Below are positions 1 to 6,340 of a stretch of DNA of 11,821 nt, one piece after another. Every line of letters begins with the position of its first letter. Positions within the stretch are counted from its first letter, which is position 1. A model generated the notes under the pieces. That model was not told the origin of the DNA. It searched no databases and saw only the letters and a program-made list of their open reading frames with translations. The DNA lies in the NCBI GenBank assembly GCA_038236005.1, contig JBBSTI010000110.1:1-11821 (forward strand), given 5' to 3'. A program made the position numbers and the translations under genes. The stretch is from CANKBT01 sp038236005. GTDB lineage: Bacteria; Actinomycetota; Actinomycetes; Mycobacteriales; SCTD01.

Positions 1-2
1 CG

Positions 3-479
3 TACGCCATCTACTGGATCGGCGACGTCGCGGACGGACAGGTGGCCCGCCGGACCGGCACCCTCACCCGTCAGGGCGCCGTGCTGGACATCCTTTCCGA
101 CCGGGCCTGCTGCGGGCTGCTCGCCGCGGTCTTCCTGGCGCTCACCCCGGCAGCCGCGCCGGCAATCGGTGTCTTTCTCTTCCAGTTCATGGTCGTGGAC
201 TGCATCTTGTCCCTCGGGTTCCTGCGCTGGCCGATCCTGTCCCCGAACGACTTCGGTGAGGTCGACCGCACGGTCTACCTGTGGAACTGGCACCCGGTCG
301 CCAAGGCGCTCAACACCGCCGGGCTGGTGCTGGTCGTGCTCACCGGCCTGTACGGCGTCGCCCTCGTCCTCGCGCTCGTCCAGCTGGCTGTCAAGGCGGT
401 CTCGCTCGTGCTCATGACCCGGCTGCTGGCCCAAGCCCCTGGCGCGGTCCCCGGCGCGGTGGCCGACCCGACCCGCTAG
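3..479 (+). CDS. CDP-alcohol phosphatidyltransferase family protein, 5' end missing
   Basis: This is the C-terminal part (158 visible residues) of an integral membrane enzyme that transfers a phospho-alcohol group from a CDP-linked donor in phospholipid synthesis. The first visible residues contain the complete family signature D-x2-D-G-x2-A-R-x8-G-x3-D-x3-D: the first Asp is codon 24-26, Asp-Gly are at 33-38, Ala-Arg at 45-50, Gly at 75 and the last two Asp at 87 and 99. These acidic residues bind the catalytic metal ions. Hydrophobic stretches follow (about 118-230 and 310-435), consistent with membrane helices. The gene begins before the window; a GTG at 42 lies inside the signature and is not the start. 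It converges on parB. The substrate alcohol (inositol phosphate, glycerol phosphate or another) cannot be decided from this fragment, so no symbol is given. Confidence 0.87.
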   Translation, partial: YAIYWIGDVADGQVARRTGTLTRQGAVLDILSDRACCGLLAAVFLALTPAAAPAIGVFLFQFMVVDCILSLGFLRWPILSPNDFGEVDRTVYLWNWHPVAKALNTAGLVLVVLTGLYGVALVLALVQLAVKAVSLVLMTRLLAQAPGAVPGAVADPTR

Positions 480-1399
480 GCCGGGGAGTCGAGCACCTTC
501 ACGATCCTGTCCAGGTCCTCCTTGGACGCGAACTCGATCGTCACCTTGCCCTTGGCCCGGCCCATCTCGACCTTCACCCGGGTCTCGAACCGGTCGGACA
601 GGCGCTCGCCCATCTCGACCAGCTCCGGCGCCTGAGGTCGCTTGCTCGATCGCCGCGGCTCGGGACGGTCGATGCCGTCGTCCTGCCGACGGTGCATCGC
701 GACGGCCTCCTCGACCGACCGGACGCTCATCCCCTCGGCCACGACCCGGTGTGCCATCGTCTCCTGGTCACCGGCGGCGTCCAGGCCCAGGATCGCCCGT
801 GCGTGGCCGGCCGACAGCACGCCGGCCGCCACCCGGCTCTGGACGGTCGGCGGCAGCTGCAGCAGCCGGATCGTGTTGGTGATCTGTGGGCGGGACCGAC
901 CGATCCGGCTGGCCAGCTCCTCGTGCGTCGCCCCGAACTCCACGAGCAGCTGCTGGTAGGCAGCCGCTTCCTCCAGCGGGTTCAGCTGCTGGCGGTGCAG
1001 GTTCTCCAGCAGTGCGTCCCGCAGCATGTCGTCGTCGCTGGTCTCCCGGACGATCGCCGGGACCAGCTCCATCCCGAGCCGCCGGCATGCCCGCCAGCGA
1101 CGCTCGCCCATGACGAGCTCGAAGCGCGGCTTCCCGTCGTGCGGGTCCAACGGTCGCACGACCACCGGCTGCAGCAGGCCCACCTCACGGATCGACACGA
1201 CGAGCTCGTCGGCCGCCTCCTCGTCGAAGTGCGACCGCGGCTGCAAGGGGTTCGGCGTGATCTGGTCGACCGGGATCTCGGCGAACCGGGCCCCGGCCAC
1301 CAGTGAGAGCTCGCCCGGCGCGACCGCTGGGTCCGCGACCGGGCCGGACGGGATGAGGGCACCGAGGCCGCGACCGAGGCCGCCACCGGGTCGCGTCAC
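476..1399 (-). CDS. parB: Chromosome-partitioning protein ParB (CTP-dependent parS-binding clamp)
   Basis: ParB is a CTPase that loads at parS, slides along DNA and gathers the origin region for segregation by ParA. The 307-residue product has the expected parts in order. A short N-terminal box rich in Gly, Leu and Arg (about 5-16) is the usual ParA-contacting motif. The CTP-binding motif GERRWRA is at 98-104, and ENLHRQQLNPLEEA at 132-145. A helix-turn-helix around 158-180 reads parS, then a charged linker (about 235-258) leads to the C-terminal dimerisation domain. The GTG start is supported by AGGAGG at 1404-1409 and by a 4-bp GTGA overlap with the parA stop, implying translational coupling. 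An open frame continues upstream to 1759 but only as the opposite-frame shadow of parA. The 3' end overlaps the convergent CDP-alcohol transferase gene by 4 bp. Confidence 0.96.
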   Translation of the reverse strand: MTRPGGGLGRGLGALIPSGPVADPAVAPGELSLVAGARFAEIPVDQITPNPLQPRSHFDEEAADELVVSIREVGLLQPVVVRPLDPHDGKPRFELVMGERRWRACRRLGMELVPAIVRETSDDDMLRDALLENLHRQQLNPLEEAAAYQQLLVEFGATHEELASRIGRSRPQITNTIRLLQLPPTVQSRVAAGVLSAGHARAILGLDAAGDQETMAHRVVAEGMSVRSVEEAVAMHRRQDDGIDRPEPRRSSKRPQAPELVEMGERLSDRFETRVKVEMGRAKGKVTIEFASKEDLDRIVKVLDSPA

Positions 1400-2817
1400 G
1401 TTGCCTCCTGCTGATCGGTGGTCGAGCTGCCCTGCGGTGCGGCAGCCCCCTTGTGCGCGAGCTCCCGTGCTGCCGCGACGTAAGCCTGGGCACCTCGGGA
1501 GCCGGGGTCGTAGGTCACGACGCTCAAGCCGTAGCCCGGCGCCTCGCTCACCCGGACGCTCCTCGGGATCGCCGCACCGAGGACCGTACCGCCGAAGTGC
1601 GTACGCACCTCGTGCGCCACCTGGTCGGCGAGCCGGGTCCGGGCGTCGTACATGGTCAGCAGGATCGTGCTGACCTCGAGCTCGCTGTTGAGGTGGACCT
1701 TCACCAGGTCCACCGTCTTGAGCAGCTGCCCGAGCCCCTCCAAGGCGTAGTACTCGCACTGGATCGGGATCAGCACCTCGCGGGTCGCCACCATGGCGTT
1801 CAGGGTCAGCAGGCCCAGGCTGGGGGGGCAGTCGATGAAGACGTAGTCCAGCTCGACGTCCGGCAGCTGGAGGTAGGCCTCGATGGCCCGCCGCAGACGT
1901 GTTTCACGTGCAACCACGCTGACCAGCTCGATCTCCGCGCCGGCGAGGTCGATGGTGGCGGGCACGCACCAGCACCCGTCGATGCCCGGCGCCGGCTGGA
2001 CCACGTCCTGGATCTCGAGCCCGTTGATGAGCACGTCGTAGATGTCAGGGGTGCCGGCCTCATGACTGACCCCGAGCCCGGTGCTCGCGTTGCCCTGCGG
2101 GTCGAGGTCGACGACGAGCACCCTGGCCCCGTGCAACGCCAGCGCCACCGCCAGGTTGACCGTGCTCGTGGTCTTGCCGACCCCGCCCTTCTGGTTGGCA
2201 ACGGTGATCACCCGCAAGGCCGCCGGCCGCGGGAACGGGTCGGACGCCGGGTCCCAGCGGACCAGGGCGGCCGCCGCGGCAGCACCGATGGGGGTCTCGT
2301 CGTCGTCGCCGGGCCTGCCGATCCGAGCGTCGTACGCCGGCAGCTCGGCCGCGTCCGTCGTCGTGCGGGGTGCAGGTTCCCCCGTACGCCCGCTCTGCCC
2401 GGTGCCCGTGCGCACCAGGCTGCGGATCCTGCGCGACGCCTCGTCGAGCGGGTCCTGGGACGCCTCCGTCCCCTTCGCCCCAGGCAGGCCGGTCGACGGC
2501 GCGAGCAACCCTGGCCGGCGTCCGTTCTCCCAGGTCTCGACCGGCTCGGGTACGACCTGGGACGGCCGCCCCGCAGGCTCGGGCGCGACGCAGGCAGCGT
2601 CAGGGTCAGGGTCAGGCAAGCCCGCGGCGTCGCGAGGCTCGACCAGCTCGGGCTCGACATCCTCCGGCCTCACGTCCTTGGCCCCGGCACCGTCAGGACG
2701 CTCCGGGAGCCGGTCGCGCACGACGGCCGGCTGCGGCCACCCCACCTGCTGCTCCCGGAGGGAGATCGCGTCAGCGACCGACGTCGGGGACGGCCATCCG
2801 AGACCGGGCTGCGTCAC
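1396..2817 (-). CDS. parA: Chromosome-partitioning ATPase ParA (Soj family) with long N-terminal extension
   Basis: ParA is a deviant-Walker ATPase that binds DNA nonspecifically when ATP-bound and moves ParB-parS complexes. The 473-residue product carries the Walker A box KGGVGKTT at residues 210-217, DLDPQGN at 237-243 and a Walker B-type strand ending in DCPPS. The core (about 200-473) has the normal Soj size. About 200 residues before it are rich in Pro, Glu, Asp, Gly and Ala and look disordered. The chosen start is GTG at 2815-2817, overlapping the rsmG stop as GTGA, the same arrangement as at parB. No good Shine-Dalgarno sequence precedes it, so coupling to rsmG translation is inferred. 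The frame stays open upstream to 3219, but I see no ATG or GTG between 2818 and that distant codon, so the exact N-terminus is less certain than the core. A parS-like site lies within the gene. Confidence 0.93.
   Translation of the reverse strand: MTQPGLGWPSPTSVADAISLREQQVGWPQPAVVRDRLPERPDGAGAKDVRPEDVEPELVEPRDAAGLPDPDPDAACVAPEPAGRPSQVVPEPVETWENGRRPGLLAPSTGLPGAKGTEASQDPLDEASRRIRSLVRTGTGQSGRTGEPAPRTTTDAAELPAYDARIGRPGDDDETPIGAAAAAALVRWDPASDPFPRPAALRVITVANQKGGVGKTTSTVNLAVALALHGARVLVVDLDPQGNASTGLGVSHEAGTPDIYDVLINGLEIQDVVQPAPGIDGCWCVPATIDLAGAEIELVSVVARETRLRRAIEAYLQLPDVELDYVFIDCPPSLGLLTLNAMVATREVLIPIQCEYYALEGLGQLLKTVDLVKVHLNSELEVSTILLTMYDARTRLADQVAHEVRTHFGGTVLGAAIPRSVRVSEAPGYGLSVVTYDPGSRGAQAYVAAARELAHKGAAAPQGSSTTDQQEAT
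1900..1915. promoter_or_regulatory. parS site, ParB-binding
   Basis: The sequence TGTTTCACGTGCAACC differs from the bacterial parS consensus TGTTTCACGTGAAACA at two of 16 positions, and from the 14-bp core GTTTCACGTGAAAC at only one. It lies inside the parA coding sequence, on the segment encoding Val-Ala-Arg-Glu-Thr. parS sites embedded in or near parAB are common, and ParB is encoded next door. I found no second comparable site in the window. Confidence 0.85.
2599..2616. repeat. Short tandem repeat, three GTCAGG units inside parA
   Basis: Three exact 6-bp units lie in the part of parA encoding the disordered N-terminal extension, where they read as Asp-Pro repeats on the minus strand. The unit length keeps the frame when copy number changes, so length variation between strains would be tolerated. 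Confidence 0.7.
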
Positions 2818-3677
2818 ACGTCGCCCGGGCGAAGCGGCTGGGGCACTACCCGCGCCGACGACCGATCCTGCGTGCTCCTCGCGCGCCTGCCCTGCTGCCG
2901 CGGACCCGTGCTCGAGCCCGTCGACGTAGGCAGGGTCGGGGAGCTCGGAGGGGTCGTCGACGTGGCGGGCGCCGACCGTCGGCGGCTGCTCCTCGCTCGA
3001 CCGGGACCGGCTGAACCACCACCGTCGGCCGGCGCCCTGCGCACCACGACCACGACTCGCCCGAGCGTGCACAGCTGCTCCTCCCCGACCGTCTCGATGT
3101 GGACCTGCGTCCCTTCGCTGGCGTGCACCGCGTCCCGCGACGCGTCGATCTCCTGCTCGGCCCGATCTCCCTTCTGCGCCAGCAGGCGCCCCCCGGGAGG
3201 GAGCAGCGGCATGGCCCAACCCACGAGCCGCTCCAGCGGAGCGACGGCGCGCGCGACGACCACGTCGACCTGCAGTGTGCCTGCCGCCTGCTCCGCACGG
3301 GCCCGAACGACCCGCACCTGGGCCAGACCGAGCTCGTCCACGACCTGCTGCAGGAACACCGCGCGCCTCAGCAGCGGCTCCAGCAGGACGATCTCCAGGT
3401 CCGGTCGCAGCGCCGCGAGCACGAGCCCGGGCAGCCCTGCCCCGGCGCCCAGGTCGAGCACCGAGACGCCGTCGGGCAACAGCTCGGTCAGGCCGGCGCA
3501 GTTGAGCAGGTGCCGCTCCCAGATCCGCGGTGCCTCCCGCGGGCCGATCAGCCCCCGCTCGACCCCGACCGTGGTCAGCAGATCCGCGTACGCGGTGACG
3601 ACCGGGAGCCTCGCCCCGAACACCGTGGCCGCTGCCTGGGCCACCTGCGAGCCGTCGGGACCAGGGTCCCCGTTCAC
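2814..3677 (-). CDS. rsmG: 16S rRNA (guanine-N7) methyltransferase RsmG (GidB), with unusual C-terminal tail
   Basis: RsmG uses S-adenosylmethionine to methylate N7 of G527 (E. coli numbering) in 16S rRNA; loss of it gives low-level streptomycin resistance in several bacteria. The 287-residue product shows IWERHLLNC at 52-60, the SAM-binding loop DLGAGAGLPG at 75-84, RAVAPL at 143-148 and the late strand GRLLAQKG at 163-170. The GTG start at 3675-3677 overlaps the jag stop as GTGA. The conserved fold ends near residue 214 (3036). The remaining roughly 73 residues are rich in Ser, Arg, Thr and Pro, longer than is usual for the family, and their DNA reads at least as well in the parA frame. The stop overlaps the parA start. 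Function is secure; the true C-terminus is not. Confidence 0.93.
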   Translation of the reverse strand: MNGDPGPDGSQVAQAAATVFGARLPVVTAYADLLTTVGVERGLIGPREAPRIWERHLLNCAGLTELLPDGVSVLDLGAGAGLPGLVLAALRPDLEIVLLEPLLRRAVFLQQVVDELGLAQVRVVRARAEQAAGTLQVDVVVARAVAPLERLVGWAMPLLPPGGRLLAQKGDRAEQEIDASRDAVHASEGTQVHIETVGEEQLCTLGRVVVVVRRAPADGGGSAGPGRARSSRRRSAPATSTTPPSSPTLPTSTGSSTGPRQQGRRARSTQDRSSARVVPQPLRPGDV

Positions 3678-4231
3678 GGCTCGGGCGTGCCCGCGGTCTC
3701 CCCGTCCGGAAGCACGACGACGCGCCGCTCGGGCTGCACCCCGTCGGACTCGCTGCGGACCCCGTCGATCGCCGCGACGGCGTCGTGCACGATCTTGCGC
3801 TCGAACGGCGTCATCGGCGCCAGCCGGACCGGCTCGCCGGAGGCGAGCACCCGTTCGGCCGCAGCCGCGCCGGTCGCCGTGAGGTCGACCTTGCGCTGCG
3901 CACGCCATCCCCCGACGTCGAGCATCAGTCGGCTGCGCACACCGGTCTGCTGGACGACGGCGAGCCGGGTCAGCTCCTGCAGTGCGTCCAGGACCACCCC
4001 GTTGCTGCCGACCAGGGCGTCCAGCCCCTCGCCGACGATCGCCACGATCGCCCGGCCGTTCTCGACGTCGAGATCGATGTCACCGTCGACGTCAGCGATG
4101 TCGAGCAGGCGCTCGAGGTAGTCGCCAGCGATGTCGCCCTCCTGGACGAGCAGATCACCACCGTCCCGGCTCGGCGCAGGCTCCTCCCGCTCGTCGGCGG
4201 ACTGCTCGGGGGTCACAGCGGGATCGGTCAC
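3674..4231 (-). CDS. jag: Jag/KhpB-type RNA-binding protein (KH and R3H domains)
   Basis: This 185-residue protein follows yidC, the usual position of jag. After an acidic, probably flexible N-terminus (1-30) comes a KH-type RNA-binding domain with the GxxG loop Gly-Ser-Asn-Gly at 75-78. Then comes an R3H domain with the Arg-x3-His signature at 145-149, inside TPFERKIVHD. In other Gram-positive bacteria KhpB pairs with the small KH protein KhpA and binds many transcripts, affecting envelope growth; that role here is inferred. The GTG start at 4229-4231 is chosen because AGGA lies six bases upstream (4238-4241). An in-frame GTG at 4273 would add 14 residues but has no ribosome-binding site. 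The stop overlaps rsmG by GTGA. The gap to yidC is 89 bp and contains a palindrome. Confidence 0.92.
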   Translation of the reverse strand: MTDPAVTPEQSADEREEPAPSRDGGDLLVQEGDIAGDYLERLLDIADVDGDIDLDVENGRAIVAIVGEGLDALVGSNGVVLDALQELTRLAVVQQTGVRSRLMLDVGGWRAQRKVDLTATGAAAAERVLASGEPVRLAPMTPFERKIVHDAVAAIDGVRSESDGVQPERRVVVLPDGETAGTPEP

Positions 4232-4282
4232 GTCACGTCCTGGGTTCGGTCGGGCGAGGCGCCGGGCGCCCACGAAGGACGT

Positions 4283-4319
4283 CCCGGCCGGTCAGAAACA
4301 GGGGCCGCTAGCGGCCGGG
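4283..4319 (-). other. Palindrome and alternative hairpin between yidC and jag
   Basis: Positions 4303-4316 form a perfect 14-bp palindrome (GGCCGCTAGCGGCC), giving a 5-bp stem with a CTAG loop in RNA. Seven bases at 4283-4289 (CCCGGCC) can instead pair with 4313-4319, which would break the smaller hairpin. No U-run follows, so it does not look like a simple intrinsic terminator; mRNA processing or attenuation are possible. Confidence 0.35.
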
Positions 4320-4320
4320 G

Positions 4321-5361
4321 TCAGCGACGACCGCCGGGCCGTCCCTTCTTGCGGTTGCGGTTCTTGCGACTTCCTTGCTGAGCCCGCGGTCGGGCCTGCA
4401 CCGGGTGCTGCTGGCCGCCCTTGCGATCACCGACGCGCTCCGACGGTCGGTCGGCGACGCTCTTCATGTTGCCGTTGCTGTCGGCCAGAGCCGTGGCGTC
4501 GCTCTTGGTCAGGTCGACGACCTCGGACGTGCGACCACGACCGAACAGACCCTTCTTGGCCGGAGCCGCGACCTTCACCGACCCGTTGCCGCTGAGGTCA
4601 GGCGGTGGCATGCGGGCGATCACGAAGCGCTGCTGCCCGAGCGACCAGACGTTGGTGGTCAGCCAGTAGAGGAGCACCCCGATCGGGAAGCTGAAGCCGA
4701 AGATCGCGAACGAGAACGGCAGGACGTACAGCAGGACCTTCTGCACCTGGATCTGGGTGCTGTCGGTCGAGGTGTTGCGGGCCATCATCTGCTTCTGGGT
4801 CAAGAAGGTGGTGGCACCCATCGTGATCAGCATGATGACCGCGACGATCCGGGTTGCGGAGGGGCTGCCTCCCAGACCGGTGATGTAGGCCGCCGAGTCG
4901 TTCAGCGCGGAGGAGATCGGGCCCCCGAAGATCTGGGCCGATCCGCCCTGCAGCAGGTCCTGCGCAGTCAGACCGAACTTGGGCTCAGCCCCCGGCTTGA
5001 ACTCGCGCAGCACCGTGAACAGCGCGAAAAAGACCGGCAGCTGCAGGACCAGCGGCAGGCACCCCGCGATCGGGTTCGCGTTGTTGGCCTTGTAGAGCTT
5101 CATCATCTCTTTGTTGAGGGTCTCGCGATCCCCCTTGTGCAGCTTCTGCAGCTCCTTGACCTTGGGCTGGATCTCCTGCATGCGGCGCTGGCTACGGATC
5201 TGCTTGACGAACAGCGGGAACAGCAGCAGCCGCACGAACACGGTGAGGAAGACGATCGACAGCCCCCACGCCCAGCCGCTGGCCGGGTCCAGGAAGGTGG
5301 ACAACCCGTTGTGGATGTTGATCAGGATGAAGGCGACCGGGGTGGCCAGGAAGTCAAACAC
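4321..5361 (-). CDS. yidC: Membrane protein insertase YidC (Oxa1/Alb3 family)
   Basis: YidC inserts and folds membrane proteins in the cytoplasmic membrane, alone or with SecYEG. The 346-residue protein is the short Gram-positive type without the large periplasmic domain of E. coli YidC. Hydrophobic segments lie at about 5-20, 32-52, 98-119, 170-189 and 208-241 (the last long enough for two helices). The conserved Arg of the hydrophilic groove is at position 44, in TVFVRLLLFPLF, followed by the charged cytoplasmic loop (53-96). The C-terminal tail from about 250 is polar and ends in a strongly basic stretch (331-346), typical of ribosome-contacting tails. The start is GTG at 5359-5361 with GGAG six bases upstream. 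It lies 69 bp after yidD, in the usual rpmH-rnpA-yidD-yidC-jag order. Confidence 0.96.
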   Translation of the reverse strand: MFDFLATPVAFILINIHNGLSTFLDPASGWAWGLSIVFLTVFVRLLLFPLFVKQIRSQRRMQEIQPKVKELQKLHKGDRETLNKEMMKLYKANNANPIAGCLPLVLQLPVFFALFTVLREFKPGAEPKFGLTAQDLLQGGSAQIFGGPISSALNDSAAYITGLGGSPSATRIVAVIMLITMGATTFLTQKQMMARNTSTDSTQIQVQKVLLYVLPFSFAIFGFSFPIGVLLYWLTTNVWSLGQQRFVIARMPPPDLSGNGSVKVAAPAKKGLFGRGRTSEVVDLTKSDATALADSNGNMKSVADRPSERVGDRKGGQQHPVQARPRAQQGSRKNRNRKKGRPGGRR

Positions 5362-5393
5362 TCGGGGCTCCAGCGCAGATCGCTCGGCGGGCC

Positions 5394-5408
5394 GACGGCA
5401 CCGCCGTC
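5394..5408 (-). other. Small hairpin between yidD and yidC
   Basis: GACGGC at 5394-5399 and GCCGTC at 5403-5408 form a 6-bp GC-rich stem with a 3-nt loop in the 69-bp yidD-yidC gap. There is no U-tract, so a terminator call is not supported. It could slow polymerase or mark an mRNA end, but chance is plausible at this GC content. Confidence 0.25.
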
Positions 5409-5430
5409 AGACGTACGGGACAAGTCTCGC

Positions 5431-5679
5431 TCATGTCACGACCGGCCGCCCTGTACGGGCTGCATCCGCCTCGGGCACCGGGTCGTACCCACCGGGGTGG
5501 AAGGGATGGCACCGCGCCAGCCGACGCACCGCCAGCCAACCGCCGCGCACCGCGCCACGCTGCTCGAGCGCGTCAACGGCATAGCTGCTGCAGGTCGGGT
5601 AGAACCGGCAGCGGGGAGCCAGCAGCACCGACACCCAGCGTTGATAGCCACGGACCATCCGGATCAGCGCCGCGGTCAT
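5431..5679 (-). CDS. yidD: Membrane protein insertion efficiency factor YidD
   Basis: YidD is a small membrane-associated protein that assists YidC-dependent insertion; its mechanism is not firmly established. The 82-residue product has the full family signature. An amphipathic N-terminal helix is followed by CRFYPTCSSYAVDAL (residues 24-38), with Cys residues at 24 and 30. The second conserved block, RRLARCHPFHPGGYDPVP, ends near residue 69. The ATG start at 5677-5679 overlaps the rnpA stop as ATGA, so it is probably translated by coupling. Size and neighbours match the family. Confidence 0.95.
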   Translation of the reverse strand: MTAALIRMVRGYQRWVSVLLAPRCRFYPTCSSYAVDALEQRGAVRGGWLAVRRLARCHPFHPGGYDPVPEADAARTGRPVVT

Positions 5680-6050
5680 GCTCGGCGACCGGCTCGGTCG
5701 GGCAACGGCCGGGTGGCAGAACGCACCGCGGACGACAGGTCGGCCGCCAGCACGCTGGAGCCGGCACGCGCCGACGCCGGGGCTGCGCGCACGACGAGCA
5801 TCGAACCGTCCGGCAGCGCCGACGGGCCAGCGACATACGGGAGGAGAAGATGCCTCAGCTGCCGGGAGACACGATGACGGGCGACGGCGTTGCCCACCGC
5901 CTTGCTGACCACGAGCCCTGCGCGCACCGGCCCGTCGGATCCGGGAGCGCGCACGTGCACGGTCAACGTCTTCCGTCCCGCCCGTGCACCGTCCTTGATG
6001 ACCGCGGAGAAGTCACCCGTGCGGTGCAGCCGATGCTCCCGCGCCAGCAC
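5676..6050 (-). CDS. rnpA: Ribonuclease P protein component
   Basis: RnpA is the protein subunit that helps the catalytic RNA (rnpB, not in this window) bind and cleave pre-tRNA 5' leaders. The 124-residue product starts LAREHRLHRTGDF, the typical N-terminus, and carries the core basic helix GNAVARHRVSRQLRHL at about 53-68. The family's RNR motif reads Arg-His-Arg here. The only start near the expected N-terminus is GTG at 6048-6050, 10 bp after the rpmH stop. No clear Shine-Dalgarno sequence is visible in the preceding 20 bases, so reinitiation after rpmH is likely. The last 20 or so residues are poorly conserved, as usual. The stop overlaps yidD. Confidence 0.94.
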   Translation of the reverse strand: MLAREHRLHRTGDFSAVIKDGARAGRKTLTVHVRAPGSDGPVRAGLVVSKAVGNAVARHRVSRQLRHLLLPYVAGPSALPDGSMLVVRAAPASARAGSSVLAADLSSAVRSATRPLPDRAGRRA

Positions 6051-6060
6051 GAGGCGACGA

Positions 6061-6198
6061 TCAGGCCGACAGCTCGTTGCGACCCTTGCGTCGGCGGGCC
6101 GCGAGGATCGAGCGCCCGGCGCGCGTCCGCATGCGCAGCCGGAAACCGTGCGTCTTGGCGCGGCGACGGTTGTTCGGCTGGAAGGTGCGCTTGCTCAC
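6061..6198 (-). CDS. rpmH: 50S ribosomal protein L34
   Basis: This 45-residue protein of the large ribosomal subunit begins MSKRTFQPNNRRRAKTHGF and ends RRKGRNELSA, which is the standard bacterial L34 sequence from end to end. It is very rich in Arg and Lys (19 of 45) for rRNA contact. The GTG start at 6196-6198 has AGGAG seven bases upstream (6206-6210). It is the first gene of the leftward operon, transcribed from the promoter at 6256-6284, and precedes rnpA by 10 bp, as in nearly all bacteria. Confidence 0.98.
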   Translation of the reverse strand: MSKRTFQPNNRRRAKTHGFRLRMRTRAGRSILAARRRKGRNELSA

Positions 6199-6255
6199 GG
6201 GAGAACTCCTGAGGGGCATGGGGGACCGACACGGGGGCCGGGCACAGACCGGTTG

Positions 6256-6284
6256 ACCCTACGGACCGCGTGGGCGTGGGTCAA
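6256..6284 (-). promoter_or_regulatory. rpmH promoter, housekeeping sigma factor type
   Basis: On the minus strand TTGACC (6279-6284) and TAGGGT (6256-6261) are separated by exactly 17 bases. This is a near-ideal actinobacterial housekeeping promoter, with a -10 fitting TAnnnT. The predicted start near 6249 gives a leader of about 50 nt with the AGGAG site. It should drive rpmH-rnpA-yidD and probably further genes. Confidence 0.85.
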
Positions 6285-6340
6285 GCCGACCCGCCGCGGC
6301 CGACCCGCGGGGTGGAGTCAGCGCTGCCGCCCGGTCCAGC

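Noticed and set aside
281..1306. Long open frame on the plus strand across the convergent transferase gene and parB
   Set aside because: It is an antisense or shifted shadow of two well-supported genes, as expected in high-GC DNA, and its product has no recognisable domain.
1453..3882. 809-residue plus-strand open frame opposite parA and rsmG
   Set aside because: The product is Arg/Pro/Ala-rich without domains and lies wholly antisense to parA, rsmG and jag, whose motifs are clear.
4228..4236. Two-codon leader frame GTG-ACG-TGA ending on the jag start
   Set aside because: The AGGA site is only one base from the first GTG but six bases from the jag GTG, so it serves jag. The mini-frame is probably chance.
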